From Deinococcus peraridilitoris DSM 19664 (GTDB taxonomy: Bacteria > Deinococcota > Deinococci > Deinococcales > Deinococcaceae), in the NCBI RefSeq assembly GCF_000317835.1, contig NC_019789.1, forward strand, positions 492,631-556,630: 64,000 nt of DNA, written 5' to 3'. A program made the position numbers and the translations under genes. The notes under the pieces are model-generated. The model was not told the origin of the DNA, did no database searches, and saw only the letters and a list, made by a program, of their open reading frames with translations. Below are positions 17,798 through 26,905 of the stretch, in pieces. The first letter of the stretch is position 1. Each line of letters starts with the position of its first letter.

Positions 17798-19153
17798 TTA
17801 ACCTTGCCGCCGAATCCGGGTCGCCGCAGCCTGCACTGGGTCCCACACCGAATTGAATGGCGGCGCGTACGCCAGGTCCAGCTCCTCCAGCTGCGATACC
17901 GTCATCCCTGCGTACAGGGCCGTGGCCAGCACGTCGATGCGTTTGTCTGCGCCGCGCTTCCCGATGGCCTGACCGCCCAGCAAGCGCCCCGTCCCACGCT
18001 CCACCACCAGCTTGACCCTCAGGTCCTCAGCACCTGGCATGTAGCCCGCCTGATCCGTGGATTTCAGCAGCACCGTCTCGCATTTCAGCCCGGCCGCCTG
18101 CGCTTCCCACTCGTTCAGGCCCGTTCTGGCGACTCCCAGCTCGAACACCTGTGCGACGGCCGTCGCGACAATACCCGCGAAGCTCGTCTTTCCCCCGGCG
18201 GCATTCCGTCCCGCCACCCGGCCTTGCTTGTTCGCGGTGGTGCCCAGCGGAATCCACACAGGCTTGCCGAGCACCCGGTGGTAATGCTCGGCGCAGTCCC
18301 CTGCCGCGTACACGCCCGCCGCGCTCGTCTTCATGTGTGCATCGACGGCCAGCGCGCCCGTGACACCGAACGGAATGCCGGCCCTGAGTGCCAGATCCAC
18401 GTTCGGCTGCACCCCGGTCGCGAGGATCACCAGATCCGCTGCCAGATTCCCGTCGTTCGTCTGGACTTCCCGCACCCGCCCATCCTGCCCGGCGCAGGCC
18501 CGGACGATGCTGTCCCGCAACTTCAGGTTCACGCCATGACGGTCCAGCTCTTCATGCAGCGCTTCCGCGAGTTCCTGGTCGACCGCATGGAACACCTGCT
18601 CACCCCGCTGCACCAGCGCCACCTGTAAGCCACGCCGGGTCAGGTTCTCGGCGAGCTCCAGCCCGATGTATCCACCACCGACGATGACCGCGCGCCGGGG
18701 TTGCTGGCCTTGCAGAAAAGCATCAATACGAATCGCGTCTTCCAGCACGTCCAGGTGAAACACCCCCGCGAGATCGCGGCCGGGCAGGGGGAACTCCACC
18801 GGACTGGCCCCCGTCGCGATCAGCAAGTGGTCGAACGGCTCGACGAGGACCCGCCTGGCTTCCAGGTCCCGAACGTGCAGCACCTGTCGCTGCGTGTCGA
18901 TTTCCAGCACCTCGTGCCGTAAGCGCACCTCAATGTCCCGCCGGGCGAAACCCGCGACGCTGCGCGCCATCAGCTGTTCACGCCGCTTCACCACCCCACC
19001 CAGCCAGTACGGCATCCCGCACTGGCTGTACGACGCGAAATTCCCTTTGTCGAACGCAGTGATCTGCAGCTCAGGATTCACCCGCCTGGCTTCACTCGCG
19101 GCACTCATGCCCGCCGCGTCCGCGCCGATCACAAGAAAGCGAGGCCGCTTCAC
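17798..19153 (-). CDS. CoA-disulfide reductase-like FAD/NAD(P) oxidoreductase
   Basis: The 451-residue flavoprotein has an N-terminal FAD site (VIGADAAGMSAAS), a single active-site Cys45 in SYSQCGMPYWLGG, an NAD(P) loop (VIVGGGYIGLELAE) and the FAD-ribityl motif VYAAGDCAEH. The SxxxC motif with one redox cysteine is characteristic of CoA-disulfide reductases and NADH oxidases (Npx/Nox/CoADR). The C-terminus ends in the dimerisation domain (LDLAYAPPFNSVWDP), where the Tyr pair typical of CoADR is partly changed. I prefer GTG 19153, five nt after GGAGGT. It is 28 nt downstream of the next flavoprotein gene, likely the same transcript. Confidence 0.85.
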   Translation of the reverse strand: MKRPRFLVIGADAAGMSAASEARRVNPELQITAFDKGNFASYSQCGMPYWLGGVVKRREQLMARSVAGFARRDIEVRLRHEVLEIDTQRQVLHVRDLEARRVLVEPFDHLLIATGASPVEFPLPGRDLAGVFHLDVLEDAIRIDAFLQGQQPRRAVIVGGGYIGLELAENLTRRGLQVALVQRGEQVFHAVDQELAEALHEELDRHGVNLKLRDSIVRACAGQDGRVREVQTNDGNLAADLVILATGVQPNVDLALRAGIPFGVTGALAVDAHMKTSAAGVYAAGDCAEHYHRVLGKPVWIPLGTTANKQGRVAGRNAAGGKTSFAGIVATAVAQVFELGVARTGLNEWEAQAAGLKCETVLLKSTDQAGYMPGAEDLRVKLVVERGTGRLLGGQAIGKRGADKRIDVLATALYAGMTVSQLEELDLAYAPPFNSVWDPVQAAATRIRRQG

Positions 19154-19181
19154 CCGGCACCTCCGCACCCAGACAGTACGT

Positions 19182-20720
19182 TCATTCCAGACCTTCTTCG
19201 TAGTGCACGCCGCCCAACGCGTTGTTGAGCCCTTCAGCGAGCGTAGGGTGGATGTGGATCATGTCCTGCAGGTCAGTGTACTTCGCACCGAGTTGCATGG
19301 CCGTGACGAACTCATGCACAAGTTCCGCGCCGTCCGCGATGAGGACCGAAGCACCAAGAATCCGGTCGGTTTCAGCGTCCGCGACGACTTTGATCAGGCC
19401 GCGTGTCTCACCGATCGCCCGCGCTTTCGCGACCTTACGCGCTTCATACTTCCCGATCTTCAACTTGAAGCCCGCCTGACGGGCTTCCCGTTCGGACAGC
19501 CCCACCCGGCCGAGCTGCGGGTCGGTGAACACTCCCCAGGGCACCACCCGGTCCTTGATGCTGAGGTCGGCGTGTTTGATGACGTTCTGGTAGATGATGC
19601 GGGAATCATCCCGTGCGGTGTGCGTGAACATCGGCCCGCCCCGCACGTCTCCCAACGCCCAGAGACCCGGAGCGCTGGTTTCCAGCCGGTCGTTGACTTT
19701 GATGAAGCCACGCCCGTCGAGGTCCACGCCCGTGTGCTCGAGCCCCAGCCCGTCGGTGTTGGGGACGCGGCCTGTGGCGATCATCAGGTGCGTGCCTTGA
19801 TACGTGCACTCCCCACCGCTGACCGTGGCCGTCGCCCGCACGCTCCCTTCGTTACCAGAGACGCGGGTCACGCGGGCGTTCACGATCACTTCGATGCCTT
19901 CGGCTTCCAGTGCTTCCTGAAGAACCTCGGCAATATCCTCATCCTCGTTTGGAAGGAGGTGCGACGCACTTTGCAGGACCGTCACCCGACTGCCGAAACG
20001 GCGGTACATCTGCGCGAACTCCACCCCGATGTACCCCCCGCCGACAATCACGAGGTGTGGTGGAATCTCGCGGAGTTCCATTGCCGTGGTGGAGTCCAGG
20101 AAAGGGAGCTGCTCCAGACCCTCGATGGGCGGGACGTTGTTGCGCGTTCCTACCGCAATGAAGATCTTGTCGGCGCTGACGGTTTCGCCGTTCACTTCGA
20201 GAGTGCGTTCCCCGGTGAAGCGCGCCTCACCGCGGATCAGGGTGACGTTCTCGTTCTGCTCGACGTTCCGTTCGGACCCGCTGCGGATGCTTTCCACCAG
20301 CTGGTTCTTGCGGTCCACGACGCGACTGAGGTTCACGCGCACGTCGGACGTTTCCACGCCCCACTGCTCACTCAGGTACGCCTGGTGCGCCACGCGAGCG
20401 GAAGCAATCATCGCCTTCGTGGGAATACACCCCCAGTTCAGGCAGGTACCGCCGAGTTCCGCTCTTTCAATCAACGCGACCCGCAGGCCCTTGTACGCGA
20501 AGCGGTGCGCGAGCGGTACACCCGCCATGCCACCCCCCAGGACGATCGCGTCGTAGTGCGGGCCGGTCCCTGCTGCCTGGCTGCTCTGCGCCTGAGGATC
20601 TGTTTCACCGGTCGGATCACCGGGACGAGCCACCGCTTCAAACGTCGCTTGGTCGCGGGTGCTCTCGTTCCTGTTCACGTCGGGCTGCGCCTGAGTCATA
20701 TCGTTCGTTTTGTCGGTCAT
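19182..20720 (-). CDS. Dihydrolipoamide/mercuric-reductase-like FAD disulfide oxidoreductase
   Basis: The 512-residue protein contains the redox pair Cys93/Cys98 in GGTCLNWGCIPTK, two dinucleotide loops (VLGGGMAGVPLAH and VIVGGGYIGVEFAQ), the FAD motif LWALGDV and the C-terminal His-Glu base in HIHPTLAEGLNNA. It is not a genuine MerA, because the C-terminal Cys pair and the N-terminal HMA domain are missing. The first 52 residues are a polar extension of unknown use. A GGAGGT site precedes the ATG. A decayed paralogue lies at 44761-45930. Confidence 0.88.
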   Translation of the reverse strand: MTDKTNDMTQAQPDVNRNESTRDQATFEAVARPGDPTGETDPQAQSSQAAGTGPHYDAIVLGGGMAGVPLAHRFAYKGLRVALIERAELGGTCLNWGCIPTKAMIASARVAHQAYLSEQWGVETSDVRVNLSRVVDRKNQLVESIRSGSERNVEQNENVTLIRGEARFTGERTLEVNGETVSADKIFIAVGTRNNVPPIEGLEQLPFLDSTTAMELREIPPHLVIVGGGYIGVEFAQMYRRFGSRVTVLQSASHLLPNEDEDIAEVLQEALEAEGIEVIVNARVTRVSGNEGSVRATATVSGGECTYQGTHLMIATGRVPNTDGLGLEHTGVDLDGRGFIKVNDRLETSAPGLWALGDVRGGPMFTHTARDDSRIIYQNVIKHADLSIKDRVVPWGVFTDPQLGRVGLSEREARQAGFKLKIGKYEARKVAKARAIGETRGLIKVVADAETDRILGASVLIADGAELVHEFVTAMQLGAKYTDLQDMIHIHPTLAEGLNNALGGVHYEEGLE

Positions 20721-21315
20721 GCTGACCTCCGCGAAGGGGAAAACGTGCTGCTGCGAGCTAAGGGGTCCCGCCCGTGGTCGAGCGGCTCACCCTGGTACGT
20801 CCTCGTGCTGAGGTGTACAGGGAGTTCCGCGAATGTGCCCGGCGGGGACGGCTTCCTCGTTGAACTTACCGAGGTCGGTCTGGTGTTCGCCGTGGCTGAC
20901 GTCCCCGGCAGTGTCGGCGGGAGCGCCAGGAGTTCCGCGGTGCCGTCGGTCCGGTTTTCCGACGCGCAGGGTCAGCAGCTTGGCACGGTGTACCACTGGG
21001 AAGGTGACAGGTTCATCAACCTGACCCGTAAGGACTTGTCTGACGGTGCACATCACCAGGCCACCGGGGAACGCTGGCGCAGTCCCTTGAGGGTGACAGC
21101 GTCAGACTCCCCAGGACTGGGGATGAAGTGCAGCAACGCTGGCATCACGAATAGCCCCTCGGGTCTCAGTACGGCAGCGACAGTTGTATGGACCCGCATC
21201 AAAGTGGGGAGCGGCTGTCGGCGCTCCCATCCGTCTTCAACCGGTGAGCCCACCGACCGGCGGCCAGTCTGTACGTCCGGCGATTCATCCTTCACGTCTC
21301 AGCAGGCGAGTCGCT
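20721..21315. other. 595-nt stretch without a convincing gene
   Basis: The region upstream of the flavoprotein pair holds its promoter by position. On the plus strand around 20840-21060 an open frame reads like protein (DGFLVELTEVGLVFAVADVP, then GTVYHWEGDRFINLTRKD) but has no start with a binding site and no recognised family. It may be a gene remnant. I see no repeat or RNA gene. Confidence 0.3.
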
Positions 21316-21600
21316 TCAGTCAGGCAGGACTTCCACTCCCCGCCAGAAGGCGACGTACCCTTTGATCTGCATCGCGGCATCATTGGGGTTCGGGTAGTAC
21401 CAGGCGGCGTCAGGATTTGTGTTTCCGTCTACTTCGATGTTGTAGTAACTGGCCCGGCCTTTCCAGGGGCAGGTGGATTGCGTGAAGCTGTCCTTCAAGT
21501 ACTCTCCTTTCACAGCCTCAGGCGGGAAGTAGTGGTTGCCTTCCACGACGATGGTTTCGTCACTTTGCGCGATGGTCGTGCCGTTCCACACTGCTCGCAT
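21316..21600 (-). CDS. DUF427 domain protein
   Basis: The 94-residue protein matches the DUF427 fold, with MRAVWNGTTIAQSDETIVVE at the start, YFPPEAV, then STCPWKGRASYYN and NPDAAWYYPNP. The family is small, cytoplasmic and of unknown function. ATG 21600 is chosen because GGAGGT lies 5 nt upstream; a longer frame adds non-family sequence. The 308 nt between this gene and 21909 hold nothing I recognise. Confidence 0.9.
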   Translation of the reverse strand: MRAVWNGTTIAQSDETIVVEGNHYFPPEAVKGEYLKDSFTQSTCPWKGRASYYNIEVDGNTNPDAAWYYPNPNDAAMQIKGYVAFWRGVEVLPD

Positions 21601-21963
21601 ACGGTACCTCCAGGTCGAGGAGAGAACTTCAAAATACCGCGCGCGGTACCTGCCGCACGCCGGGCGCAAGGGAAGCGCAAGGGCCTTCGATAAGGAGCAT
21701 TGTGCGCAGCCGCCCGAGCTGTGTGCAGATGCAGCAGGGCACGGGCGTGAATGTCGAGGAGTGGCTGCGGGCTGAGCGGTCCGGTCATCGCATTCTTACG
21801 TCTCCTTGTGTACGGTGCTTTTCAGCGCCTCGATGCTCTCGCGCGGCAAGTCAAGGTTTATTTCGTGCACTTCCGCCGAATGGCCGATTCCTTCGAGGAG
21901 CGTGATCGTCAAGCGTCCCCGAGGTGCTCGCGGAGTTCCTCCAAGCCTGCCAGAACCCCGGAA

Positions 21964-22329
21964 TCAGGTCCGCTTGCGTCGGCGTTGAGCTCTGGAACAT
22001 ACACGGGCAGCTTGAGCTGCTGGAAGACCTGAATAGCACGCGCCCAGGCGTTTCCCGGGAGCATCCCGCGACAGGTGGCTGAGCGCCACCTGACCCGCCG
22101 CGACCACGATGGGGAGGAAGGCGGGTACGAACCGGGCGTGCACGTGCAAGGCTCGGGCGAGAAGCTCCACGAAAGGATCAAGGAAGTCCCCGGCGAAGCG
22201 GGCGATGCGCTGTGCCGGGTCACGCGGGCCGGGAAGCACCGCGAGCAGCACCTGCCAGACCAGCCAGAGGCCGTAAAAGGCCAGGAGCAACTGGCCGGCG
22301 GCAAGCAGGGTTTGCAGCAGGAAGGTCAT
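21964..22329 (-). CDS. Small YggT-like membrane protein, probably frameshifted near its C-terminus
   Basis: The first 88 residues contain two hydrophobic helices flanking RIARFAGDFLDPFVELLARA, a layout like YggT proteins. After about position 22070 this frame becomes arginine/cysteine-rich and unlikely. The -1 frame instead continues plausibly (AIQVFQQLKLPVYVPELNAD) to a stop at 21909. The ATG overlaps the GH15 stop by 4 nt. Either a frameshift has broken one gene, or two small genes overlap. Confidence 0.5.
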   Translation of the reverse strand: MTFLLQTLLAAGQLLLAFYGLWLVWQVLLAVLPGPRDPAQRIARFAGDFLDPFVELLARALHVHARFVPAFLPIVVAAGQVALSHLSRDAPGKRLGACYSGLPAAQAARVCSRAQRRRKRT

Positions 22330-24083
22330 GCCTCCTCGGCCTTCTCCAGGGCCGCCTTGTAATCCACGATGACACCAATGAAGGCGGCATGCACGAACGA
22401 CTGCGGGAAGTTCCCCAGCATCCGCCCAGTGTGCGGGTCGGCTTCCTCTGCGAACAGGTGCAGGTCGTTCGCGTACTCCAGCGCCGCCTCGAGAATGACT
22501 TTCGCGCGCTGCACGTCACGCATCACCCAGTACTGAGCGACCCACAACGTGCCCGCCAGGAACGTGCCCTCCCGGCGGACGCTCTCGGCCTCCAGGTGCC
22601 GCCAGTACAGGTTCCCCACACGGTAATCACGTTCCAGCACGTCAATGGTCGCGAGCATCTCCGGCGAGTCCGCCTCGCAGTACCCCCACACCGGGTAGAG
22701 GGCCGCCGTGACATCCACCGCTTCACCTCCGGCGATGTAGGCGTACGCGCCCGTCTTCGTGAGCCCGTACTGCTTCACCCACGCGCGGATGTCTTCCTCG
22801 GTGTTCTGCCAGCGCCCGCGCTGCTCGTCGCTCACCGCGTACTGCTGGAGGTACTTGAGGGCAGTTGCCGTCACGACCTTGCCCGTCACGTAAGGCCGCT
22901 TGGTGCGTTCCTCCCAGATGCCGTAGTCATCTTCCCGCCAGTGCTCGCACAGGAACTCCGCGAGGCACTCCACCAGCTCCCAGTGCTCGCGCGTCCCGAA
23001 GTGATCGTAGATGAGTTTCGCGGCCAGCAGGACGTTCGCGTACGCGTCGAGCTGCAACTGACCGCGCGCGCCGTTCCCGATCCGCACCGGTGCACTCAGC
23101 GCGTACCCGGCGAGATCGAGTTCTTCCTCCTCGGGGGCCTGCTGGCCGTCCGCGGTGAGGAACGGAGCAATCGGCAGGTGGCCGTCGTCACGGGGACCGT
23201 ACTGGCAGACGAAATCCAGGAAGGCGCGTCCTTCACGACCGTCACCGCCTGCCCGGGTGAGGGCGCTGACGATCATGCCGGTGTCGCGCAGCCACACGTA
23301 CCGGTAATCCCAGTTGAGCTCACCGCCCACGATTTCGGGGAGGCTGGTGGTGGCGGCCGCGAGGACCGCGCCGGACTCCTGATACGTGAGCATGCGTAGC
23401 GCTCGCAGTGAACCGGCCACTTCCTGCTCGTAGGGGCCGCGGTACGTCGCGTGGGTGGTGACGTCCCGCCAGTGCAGGAGCGTCGCTGCGCGCCAGCGCG
23501 TCATGATCTCCCAATCGAGCCTCTCCTGCTGTGAGCCCGTCAGGAACGCCCAGCCCGGCTCGCCGGCCGGAATGAGACCGTGAATCTCAGCGCCCTGAAC
23601 GTGCAGGGGGTGCGAGGCGTACAGGTACAGCCCGTCGTTGATGACGACCGCGTTCCCCTCCGCGCGCAGCAGCCCGGGTTCGCGGGCGTAGTTCGGCGCG
23701 GGACGCACCGTGAAGCGCAATTCGTCAGGCGTGGCCGAGAACACCCGGCACAGCCCGCGCGGTAAGTCCGGCGCGAACATCAGGAAGTCCGTGACGACCA
23801 GCTCACCCTGCTCGTGGCGCAGGCGCGTTTCCAGGACGGCGCTGTCCCCCAGGTACGCGCGCCCTGAAGGTCGCAACCCCGGCGTGTCCAGCGTCCACCC
23901 TCCCCCCTGCTCGTCAAGGAGCGCTGCGAACAGGGTAGGGGCGTCGAAGCGCTGCGGGGAATACCAGATGATGTCGCCGGTCCTGGTGACCAGCGCGCTG
24001 GTGCGCCGGTCACTCAGGAGCCCCAGGTCACGTATGGAGCGCGCGGATTCCCCGCTTCCCGCCATGCTGCTCTCATCAGGCAC
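22326..24083 (-). CDS. Glycoside hydrolase family 15 protein (glucoamylase/trehalase-like)
   Basis: The 585-residue enzyme has an N-terminal beta-domain (about 1-220) and an (alpha/alpha)6 barrel. GH15 landmarks are ELNWDYRYVWLRDTGM near residue 268, DDYGIWEERTKRPYVTGKV in the middle (Glu acid candidate) and GNFPQSFVHAAFIG at the C-terminus. Bacterial members of this length hydrolyse alpha-glucosidic bonds, including trehalose. No signal peptide is seen. It lies 12 nt after an SDR gene on the same strand, forming a sugar-related cluster. Confidence 0.92.
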   Translation of the reverse strand: MPDESSMAGSGESARSIRDLGLLSDRRTSALVTRTGDIIWYSPQRFDAPTLFAALLDEQGGGWTLDTPGLRPSGRAYLGDSAVLETRLRHEQGELVVTDFLMFAPDLPRGLCRVFSATPDELRFTVRPAPNYAREPGLLRAEGNAVVINDGLYLYASHPLHVQGAEIHGLIPAGEPGWAFLTGSQQERLDWEIMTRWRAATLLHWRDVTTHATYRGPYEQEVAGSLRALRMLTYQESGAVLAAATTSLPEIVGGELNWDYRYVWLRDTGMIVSALTRAGGDGREGRAFLDFVCQYGPRDDGHLPIAPFLTADGQQAPEEEELDLAGYALSAPVRIGNGARGQLQLDAYANVLLAAKLIYDHFGTREHWELVECLAEFLCEHWREDDYGIWEERTKRPYVTGKVVTATALKYLQQYAVSDEQRGRWQNTEEDIRAWVKQYGLTKTGAYAYIAGGEAVDVTAALYPVWGYCEADSPEMLATIDVLERDYRVGNLYWRHLEAESVRREGTFLAGTLWVAQYWVMRDVQRAKVILEAALEYANDLHLFAEEADPHTGRMLGNFPQSFVHAAFIGVIVDYKAALEKAEEA

Positions 24084-24095
24084 GCCCTTCCTCCA

Positions 24096-24929
24096 TCAGG
24101 CGCCCTGGCCGGTGTTCATCATCAGCCCGCCGTCCAGCACGAAGGTCTGACCGGTCGCGTAATCCGCGTCACTCGACGCGAGGTACACGGCGAGGCGCGC
24201 GATCTCCCAGGGTTGCGCGGCGCGCTTGAAGGGGATGCTCTGTACTTGTTTGGCGTACACTTCCGGGTCATCCTTGGCTGGCTGGTTGAATGGTGTGAGG
24301 ACCATGCCGGGCGCGATGTTGTTCACGTTGATCAGGTCCGGCGCGAGTTCCAGCGCCAGCGTCCGCGTGAGGTTGCGCAGCGCGCCTTTGGCGCTGTCGT
24401 ACCCGGCGGCGCCCGCCCTTGGGATTTCCTGGTGGACGCTGGTGATGTTGATGATCTTCCCGCGTCCGCCCGCTTCACGCCGCGCGCGGATGAAGTGCTG
24501 GCAGCAGTAGAACGGCCCGAAGACGTTGGTACGCAGCTCATTTTCCCAGTCTTCGGGGGGCATCTCCGCCACCTGCTTTCCGGTGGAGTCGACGCCGGCG
24601 TCGTTCACGAGAATGAAGGGCGTGCCGAGTTCCTGCCGGGTGCGCTGGAAAAGCTGCGCGACCTGCTGTTCGTCACGCTGGTCGATCTGTACCACGATGG
24701 CCCGTCGTCCCTGCGCTTCGACTTCCTGGCGGGTTTTGTCCGCGCCTTGCTGGTCGTGCAGGTACGTCACGGCGACGTCCGCGCCTTCGCGGGCGAACTC
24801 GACGGCCATGGCCTGGCCCATCCCGGAGTCGCTGCCGGTGATCACCGCGACTTTCCCTTCAAGGCGCCCTGTTTTCGGGTGGTTCTGCGGTTCGGGGAGT
24901 GGGGTCGTTTTCAGGTCGTCCTGACTCAT
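24096..24929 (-). CDS. SDR-family oxidoreductase (glucose-1-dehydrogenase-like, 277 aa)
   Basis: It carries ITGSDSGMG near residue 31 (extended N-terminus of 25 polar residues as in YhdG/YghA-type SDRs), a modified NDAG near 110, and YDSAK with Ser in ITSVHQE. The C-terminus is DYATGQTFVLDGGLM. A truncated copy of the 5' half lies at 35944-36302. The 5' neighbour is the remnant of a sorbosone-dehydrogenase-like gene, so the ancestral operon was probably beta-propeller dehydrogenase, SDR, GH15. Confidence 0.92.
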   Translation of the reverse strand: MSQDDLKTTPLPEPQNHPKTGRLEGKVAVITGSDSGMGQAMAVEFAREGADVAVTYLHDQQGADKTRQEVEAQGRRAIVVQIDQRDEQQVAQLFQRTRQELGTPFILVNDAGVDSTGKQVAEMPPEDWENELRTNVFGPFYCCQHFIRARREAGGRGKIINITSVHQEIPRAGAAGYDSAKGALRNLTRTLALELAPDLINVNNIAPGMVLTPFNQPAKDDPEVYAKQVQSIPFKRAAQPWEIARLAVYLASSDADYATGQTFVLDGGLMMNTGQGA

Positions 24930-25535
24930 GCGTCTCCTGCTTCTCCTGGCTGCATGGGCGGGAAACTTTCCCTGCCCGTCATTCAGGCGGGGATGCCGGT
25001 TTTAATTGGTTTTGGTGACTTTCCAGATCACGCCCGCCCCGGGTTGCGGCTCGTACGGCTGCTTGGTTTGGCTGAAGGAGGCGTGCCCGGTGCTTTTTTG
25101 CTCTCGGGCTGGTGGACCTCCGCTGAGGGCGGTTTGCATGAGGAGCGCTCCGAGGGGGCGAGGCTGACCACCAGGGCGTTTCTGCTTCTTTTGTTCATCA
25201 TCTTTCCTCCGGTTGCTCTCACCTTCTGGTCAGGCTCAGCGTAAGAGAGTCAGCACTCATTGCTGTGTCGACTGGACGACACTACTGACGTCAAGCCGGG
25301 CGCATAAAGCAACAGTAAAAACGCATCAGCCGAACAAACAAGCGATGAGCAAGGACAATCGTCCGAAGTCAGCGATCGAGATGAAGCCTTACTGAGAACA
25401 GCCTTCAGGAAGGTCACGAGAATCAGCACCCCGCAGCGCGTCTCCTCTGTTACAACGCGGGCAGATGACGAGCGCGTGGTTCGTACACGACACGGAACTC
25501 TTCCAACTCCTCAGTGACGAGGACATTCGGGTGCT
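24530..25535. repeat. Segmental duplication, copy A (partner at 35944-38320)
   Basis: From about the middle of the SDR gene through a dehydrogenase relic and a divergent intergenic region into the first 24 codons of crp, this segment is nearly identical to 35944-38320. Copy A has lost about 1.4 kb inside the sorbosone-dehydrogenase gene but keeps complete SDR and crp genes. Shared blocks include the 263-nt intergenic DNA (for example GCGCATAAAGCAACAGTAAA at 25299 and 38088). Confidence 0.9.
25002..25201 (-). pseudogene. Deletion relic of a sorbosone-dehydrogenase-like gene
   Basis: The N-terminus MMNKRSRNALVV (ATG 25201, with GGAGGAAAG upstream) and the C-terminus EPQ-GAGVIWKVTKTN before TAA at 25002 match the ends of the intact gene at 36387-37988 (signal peptide and EPQAGTGIIWKVTKSK). 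Everything between, about 490 codons, is missing. It is therefore an internal-deletion pseudogene. Confidence 0.88.
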
Positions 25536-26184
25536 CAAGGAAGTCTGCACCTACCGGACGTACCACAAAGGTGAAGCCCTCTACCGGGCCGGTGAGGAAG
25601 CCAGCGCACTGCACATCATCGTCGGTGGGCACGTCAAGCTCGTCACACCCAGCGCAGGCCTTCAGGAGCGCGTGGTCGCCATCTGCGGCGCAAATGACTT
25701 CATCGGCGAGCTGTTCGTGATGTCCCAGGCCCGCCACCACACGGACGCGATCGCGGACAGTGACCGTGTCGTGAGCTGCCCGATCAGCATGGAGGAGTAC
25801 CAGCAACTGGCAGTGCGCGCCCCGCATTTCGTCGTGAGCTTCACGCAGGTCCTCGCCAGTCACCTGGCCTACTGTCACGACCAGCTGGGCCTGAGGTCAC
25901 TCCCCCTCAAGGAACGCGTGATTCACGCCCTCGTGCACGAGGCCCGCCGATTCAGCCAGGTGGATGACGCCGGCTGGGCCCGCCTGGAACGCCAGCTCAC
26001 CCACGAGGAACTCGCGTCACGCGTGAATGCTGCGCGCGTCAGCGTCTCGGAAGTCATGGCGGAACTCCGCGCGGCCGGAATGCTGCGCGGTCACCGCGGG
26101 AGGTACGAGCTGAACATCCCAGCTCTCGAACAAGCGGCTGAGGGCAGAGGGGCTCGCCTGGTATTTGCTCCGCAACGCGAGTAG
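25465..26184 (+). CDS. Crp/Fnr-family transcriptional regulator
   Basis: The 239-residue protein has an N-terminal cyclic-nucleotide-binding-type beta-roll (about residues 20-120: YRAGEEASALHIIVGGHVKL) and a C-terminal HTH (about 165-225: LTHEELASRVNAARVSVSEVM). No Fnr-type N-terminal cysteine cluster is present, so a redox Fe-S sensor is unlikely. It is divergent from the SDR/dehydrogenase operon and may control it. A truncated copy of its first 23 codons is at 38251. Confidence 0.92.
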   Translation: MTSAWFVHDTELFQLLSDEDIRVLKEVCTYRTYHKGEALYRAGEEASALHIIVGGHVKLVTPSAGLQERVVAICGANDFIGELFVMSQARHHTDAIADSDRVVSCPISMEEYQQLAVRAPHFVVSFTQVLASHLAYCHDQLGLRSLPLKERVIHALVHEARRFSQVDDAGWARLERQLTHEELASRVNAARVSVSEVMAELRAAGMLRGHRGRYELNIPALEQAAEGRGARLVFAPQRE

Positions 26185-26235
26185 AAACCACTGGCATGCC
26201 AGCGTCTCCCCTCCCCGTCCGCGCTCGCGTGAGGC

Positions 26236-26568
26236 ATGCTGCTCACGTCAATCGCCCTGTTCGTCCTCGCGGCCCTCCCGGAAATCGGCGGCGGGTACCT
26301 GGTATGGCTGTGGCTGCGCGAAGGCCACTCCTGGTGGGTCGGGCTGCTGGGTGCTCTGGTGCTGATGCTGTACGGTGTCCTGCCGACCCTGCAACCGCAG
26401 TCCTTTGATTTCGCACGGACCTACGCGGCGTACGGAGGACTGTTCATCGTATTCTCGCTGCTCTGGGGGAAGGCCGCTGAAGGCAAGACGCCGGACCAGC
26501 CGAGCCTCTGGGGCGCCGGCATCGCTTTGACTGGTGCGCTTATCATCGCCTACTGGCCGCGCGGGTAG
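26236..26568 (+). CDS. YnfA/UPF0060 family membrane protein
   Basis: The 110-residue protein has four hydrophobic helices and the family pattern LAALPEIGGGYLVWLWLREG at the N-terminus and TLQPQSFDFARTYAAYGG in the middle. UPF0060 proteins are small multidrug-resistance-like membrane proteins of unsettled function. It sits 51 nt after crp on the same strand. Confidence 0.93.
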   Translation: MLLTSIALFVLAALPEIGGGYLVWLWLREGHSWWVGLLGALVLMLYGVLPTLQPQSFDFARTYAAYGGLFIVFSLLWGKAAEGKTPDQPSLWGAGIALTGALIIAYWPRG

Positions 26569-26905
26569 AAGTTCCCTCTCAAGCGCCACCTTCGCTTACT
26601 GATCCCGTGGTGGACGACCTCAAGGCGGCTCCACAACTGCATCAGGGTGTCGCCCGCCAGTAAATGCAGGCTTGCCTCCCGCCACCCGCGACCTTCGTCA
26701 GCACGTTCACCACAACGAACGGCCACGCCCTCCCCGCTCAAGTGGTTCCCGAATCAGGAATAAGACCGCCAGTACCACCCGAACAGATTGATCATTACTG
26801 TCGCGCCCCGCCAGAGCAGCCCGGCAGGCCGCTCACGGTCATGCGTGAGTGCCTGCCGAGCGAAACTGTACGAGGTGACGACTTCCCGCCAGGAACCCTG
26901 ACGGA
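26569..26905. other. 337-nt convergent intergenic region, nothing recognised
   Basis: This lies between the ends of ynfA-like (plus) and DUF1360 (minus) genes. I see no coding-like frame, no strong hairpin with a T-run and no RNA gene. Confidence 0.5.

Noticed and set aside
19182..20720. Annotation as mercuric reductase
   Set aside because: The CxxxxC pair is present, but the C-terminal vicinal cysteines that deliver Hg(II) in MerA and the N-terminal HMA domain are missing.
18894..21365. 823-codon plus-strand open frame
   Set aside because: It is antisense to two clear flavoprotein genes, has no family similarity and shows the His/Arg/Val-rich composition of high-GC shadow frames. Only its last part beyond 20721 was kept as a possible remnant.
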